The notes beneath the pieces were generated by a model. That model had not been told where the DNA came from. It searched no databases and saw nothing but the letters and a program-made list of their open reading frames with translations. This document shows, in pieces, positions 58,294 through 64,000 of a DNA stretch of 64,000 bases (the stretch's first letter is position 1; each line of letters begins with the position of its first letter). A program made the translations under genes and the position numbers. This DNA comes from Cryptomeria japonica (taxonomy: Eukaryota > Streptophyta > Pinopsida > Cupressales > Cupressaceae), in NCBI RefSeq assembly GCF_030272615.1, contig NC_081411.1, positions 213,749,654 to 213,813,653 on the forward strand, given 5' to 3'.

Positions 58294-60160
58294 TCTTTGC
58301 CGGTTCTCTCTGCTGGTTGGCTCTTCTCTCAACTGCTTTGCTAATCTCCACCACTGGTCTTGATAACTCAGTTAGATATCTACCATCTGATTCCTGTTGG
58401 TCCTCAGCTTCCCTTCTCTGCAATTTGCTATGGCTCTTCTCTGTCAGTTTAGTCACCACCTGTTTCCTCCTGTATTAGACTCAATGGCCGACTACTAGTT
58501 GAACTCTTCAACCTGATTCTCTCTCACACTCAGTCTCTCCTCTGACTCTCGATGAGCACTTCACTGATTTTCTCTCTCTTTTGCAGCAGCATAACACTCT
58601 CCTTCAACAACCCACACAATATCTTTGGCTCTCATACATATATCCAGATTTTCGTGTCAAGACGTGAGTTTGAACTTGGCGCCATTAGGGTTTATTCCAT
58701 TGATTGTGAGGCATATCAAATCTGATATGATCTCATTCTGTATGAAGATAGACAACCTGCAAGCAATTAGGCATTACCTACCATATCTTCCTCCTTCCAA
58801 TGCACGTTTGCTAAACTTAGCAAACACAGACATTCAATCCGCGAGACATAAGATCAATCACCATAAATGGTTCTGCAGGTAGCATCACCAACCTCAAACT
58901 ACACTTGGAACTTTGCATTGATCGATGCATCCCATTGATCACCTCTGTTCGACCTTCCTTGAGCCGCACACCTCTGCAACACATACCATGATTTACGGGG
59001 CCTACAATTAATATCGACCAACTCTACAACAACCTCGTTGGTGCACACTCCATCTACCGCTGCATGCATGTCCACCACCTTGACTCCACATGGCACCTTT
59101 GTCGACATTGACCTTAGCTTGGACCTCTGTGTCAGTTAGACTTGATCACCGACAATCAACACACAACCAATCCTTCTTTTTTGTCGGTTTACTAACCCTG
59201 CCAGTGTCTCAGCTTCCTTACTGGTTCTCATGCTCACCGGTAGCCATCTCGATGACACCATGTCATCAACCTTCAACTGATTCCATCTAAGGCATCTGCA
59301 TACCGATTGCACTCTCTCTCTGCAACTGCTCCACTTTGCCTTATTCACCATCGGAACGGATATCATCTCACTGGTTTGTCATGGTGAGAAATCCATCACT
59401 TCTTTACTCTTCCTCATCTGTCCCAGTGGCACAATATGCCAACGCTTTCTGATCCGATGCACATCTCTGATTACATGCACCTAAGGTATCCTTTTGTTTC
59501 ACGTGTTAGATCCGGTGTGAGCCTTCAAACACCTACCTTTACCTCTTCTTCCTTATCTCACAGAACTAAGATGCATACTTTCCATAATAGGAGATAAGCT
59601 CCACTTATTGGTGGGAGTGAGTCCTTGTCATCTACATCCTGCAATGCACTGATGATCTGGTGTGGGTACATTCACTATCAATCATCTCTTCACATGGTGA
59701 CTGCATCTCTATCCAGTGGGAGTCCTGTTCCACATAGCATACTGGTGACCTGTACATCCTTCTTCATGAGCGTTGATGTGATTTAGGTAACATTCTACCT
59801 CTTCATCACAAACAACAACTCAAGCACCTTGCTCATCCTATTTGTACACTGGTCATAAGTTTTCCGGTTGTCAACCACTCACTTGGTTAGTTTATCTTCT
59901 CCATGTCAACACATCACTTACCAATTGACATCTTCTCCTTACCGGTGTCAGACTATATTGGTAACCTATCCATATCATCCACACAAGTCAAACACTAACT
60001 TGTGTACCAATGACTCTAGTGGTCATTCCTCTGAATGACATTCTTCTTCTTTACTGGTGACCTACAACACTGGTTGACATCAATGACTTCATGTCAACAA
60101 TACTCCCATACCATTTGTCCTTTTATACCGATTGACATCAATGACAACACAATGCCAACA
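58294..60160 (-). repeat. Copia LTR, distal (5') part, split by hAT
   Basis: On the - strand it starts TGTTGGCATTGTGTTGTCAT at 60160, a typical plant copia LTR start, and is rich in ACCGG/CCGGT words. It abuts kinase copy B at 60161. No other copia sequence lies on this side. With 45382-45921 it makes one ~2.4 kb LTR. Confidence 0.8.
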
Positions 60161-61177
60161 AAGGTATGAATTTAACAAGGATGATGCATTAAAAGAACAT
60201 AAAATTTTAGGTGAAATTCAAATGCAAGAAAGCTTCTAGATGTACTCCTCTTTCTATGTCCTACACACTTCACATGGCATACAATATACCTTTACTCACA
60301 AATAGCGAGTAAAAAGGGGGCCTCAAAATAAATGATTGTAGATGCATTCCCATTACTTTAATGATCTCTTTGTTGCACATACATGATCCAGATAGTAGCT
60401 CAATGATTATCTACATTTTTCATCAACAAAGCAGAAAGAAATAATTCATTTCAAAATATATTAGGAAGGATTTTTTTCTTATGTTTCAATATTGAAGAAT
60501 GCATATATTATGAAGTTTGCATTTTGATGATAGGAAGGGATTTGTTTTTCTTCGATCAAAATTATTGCCTAGATACTTTGAGAGTCTTAAGTATGTCAAA
60601 AAATATACCCTTTTGAGTGTCATTAAACACCTTGATGGAGCCTATGGATGCATATCGGTATGGACCATTGTCCAATAATTTAGGAGATCTATGATTCAAT
60701 GGTTTGGAAAGGTTGTAATCTAGATATTCAAAATTGAGCTAGAGAACTACACCTTTCCAAAGGTTATGAAGTAGTTTGATGGAGTTTCTATTGATACATA
60801 AATTTTCTTATAATATTTTTTTCTAAAAAATAAATATTTGTTTGTTTTGATCAACATGTTCTGTTTGTGTGAAATATAAATCTTAAAAAGAGATGTTAGA
60901 ATGATAAGCTTTACATATGACAATAAAATCACCTTACTAACTTTTAACATATTATTATTAAAATAATTAATTGCATTCAAATAACTAGAATAATTATGTT
61001 TAAAACACTTTATAAAGAACATATTCTAAAACATTAAAAAATAACTCAATGATATAATCATTATTCATAATTTTACTCTTCGATTATCTAGAAGACCAAC
61101 TAGAAAGTCTATGTCAGAAAGATAATTAACATAATGAGTCCAAAGAACATAATTGCTGTGTTGAAACTTTTGTTTAT

Positions 61178-61188
61178 TATATAAAAAA
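61178..61188 (+). promoter_or_regulatory. TATA box candidate of the kinase gene
   Basis: tatataaaaaa in tttattatataaaaaagaac, conserved in copy A near 44066. About 390 bases before the ATG, with a probable 5' UTR intron between (gtaag at 61449, ttcag ending 61535). Confidence 0.55.
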
Positions 61189-61567
61189 GAACAGAACAAA
61201 GTTAAGTCAAGAAAGGCAGCCGAGAAGATAAGCCCAAGGGAAATTATTGCTGTGTTCCGCGTGGAATTGTTGTGTCCTTTCTCATGGAAAGCTCCTCGAA
61301 GATGCAAAGTCAGTTACTCTTTATGATACTACGAAGAAGCTGATTTTATGAAGAACAATCGGCTATCAGTCGGCTTTCTGAAGAGGTTTTAATGCCTGTG
61401 AATCGCTGTAAACGGTTGGCGCAAATTTTGCATCCAGCTATCTTTTCTGTAAGACTTTAGTTTGTTTGATCATATAACAATTTAATAAGGTGTTCTATAT
61501 CTCTGATTAATTATCTTTCTCCTCGAATTTTTCAGCCTGATTGATAGAGCCCTTTAATAGCACCAAA

Positions 61568-64000
<2,433 letters not shown>

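Overview
This is plant nuclear DNA, most likely from a gymnosperm. The case for that is indirect. Almost the whole window is transposable elements, tandem repeats and AT-rich filler, and only one host-type gene is visible. Plant-specific families are present: Ty1/copia, a Tat-like Ty3/gypsy with plant mobile domain, and a receptor-like cytoplasmic kinase with plant splice sites. The species cannot be read from the sequence.

Layout. 1-4146: non-genic, with a five-unit 42-43 bp satellite and a 1.5 kb CT-rich block. 4147-10810: a decayed Ty1/copia element inserted into that CT block, which resumes at 10811 and is followed by more palindromic satellite. 11540-21478: AT-rich filler holding a probable solo LTR, a small non-coding LTR element (17064-19000) and AT and CT/CA microsatellites. 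21484-37683: a structurally complete 16.2 kb Ty3/gypsy element (788 bp LTRs, CTCAT target duplication). It carries gag-pol on the + strand and a plant-mobile-domain ORF on the - strand. 38500-42150: a 5'-truncated LINE on the - strand. 43032-44566: a duplicate of the promoter and first exon of the kinase gene. 44567-60160: a - strand copia remnant whose LTR is split by a 12.4 kb hAT transposon (45922-58285). 60161-63898+: the kinase gene with its own 5' flank, running to or past the window edge.

The most unusual region is the hAT element. It has an 8 bp target duplication (CTTCTCCT) and Ac-like ends, and removing it rejoins the copia LTR. It is far longer than typical hAT elements. Besides a decayed - strand transposase it carries a large decayed + strand ORF with a G-patch-like motif, and two paralogous proteins of a family I do not recognise (one intact, one with six in-frame TGA codons).

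The gypsy element is the second point of interest. Its sense gag-pol leader and the leader of its antisense ORF carry the same short motif array (CGCGTCTGTGT-like), each in the orientation of its own gene. Its LTRs are nearly identical, yet its ORFs have many C-to-T-type stop codons, as if a damaged copy had been mobilised in trans.
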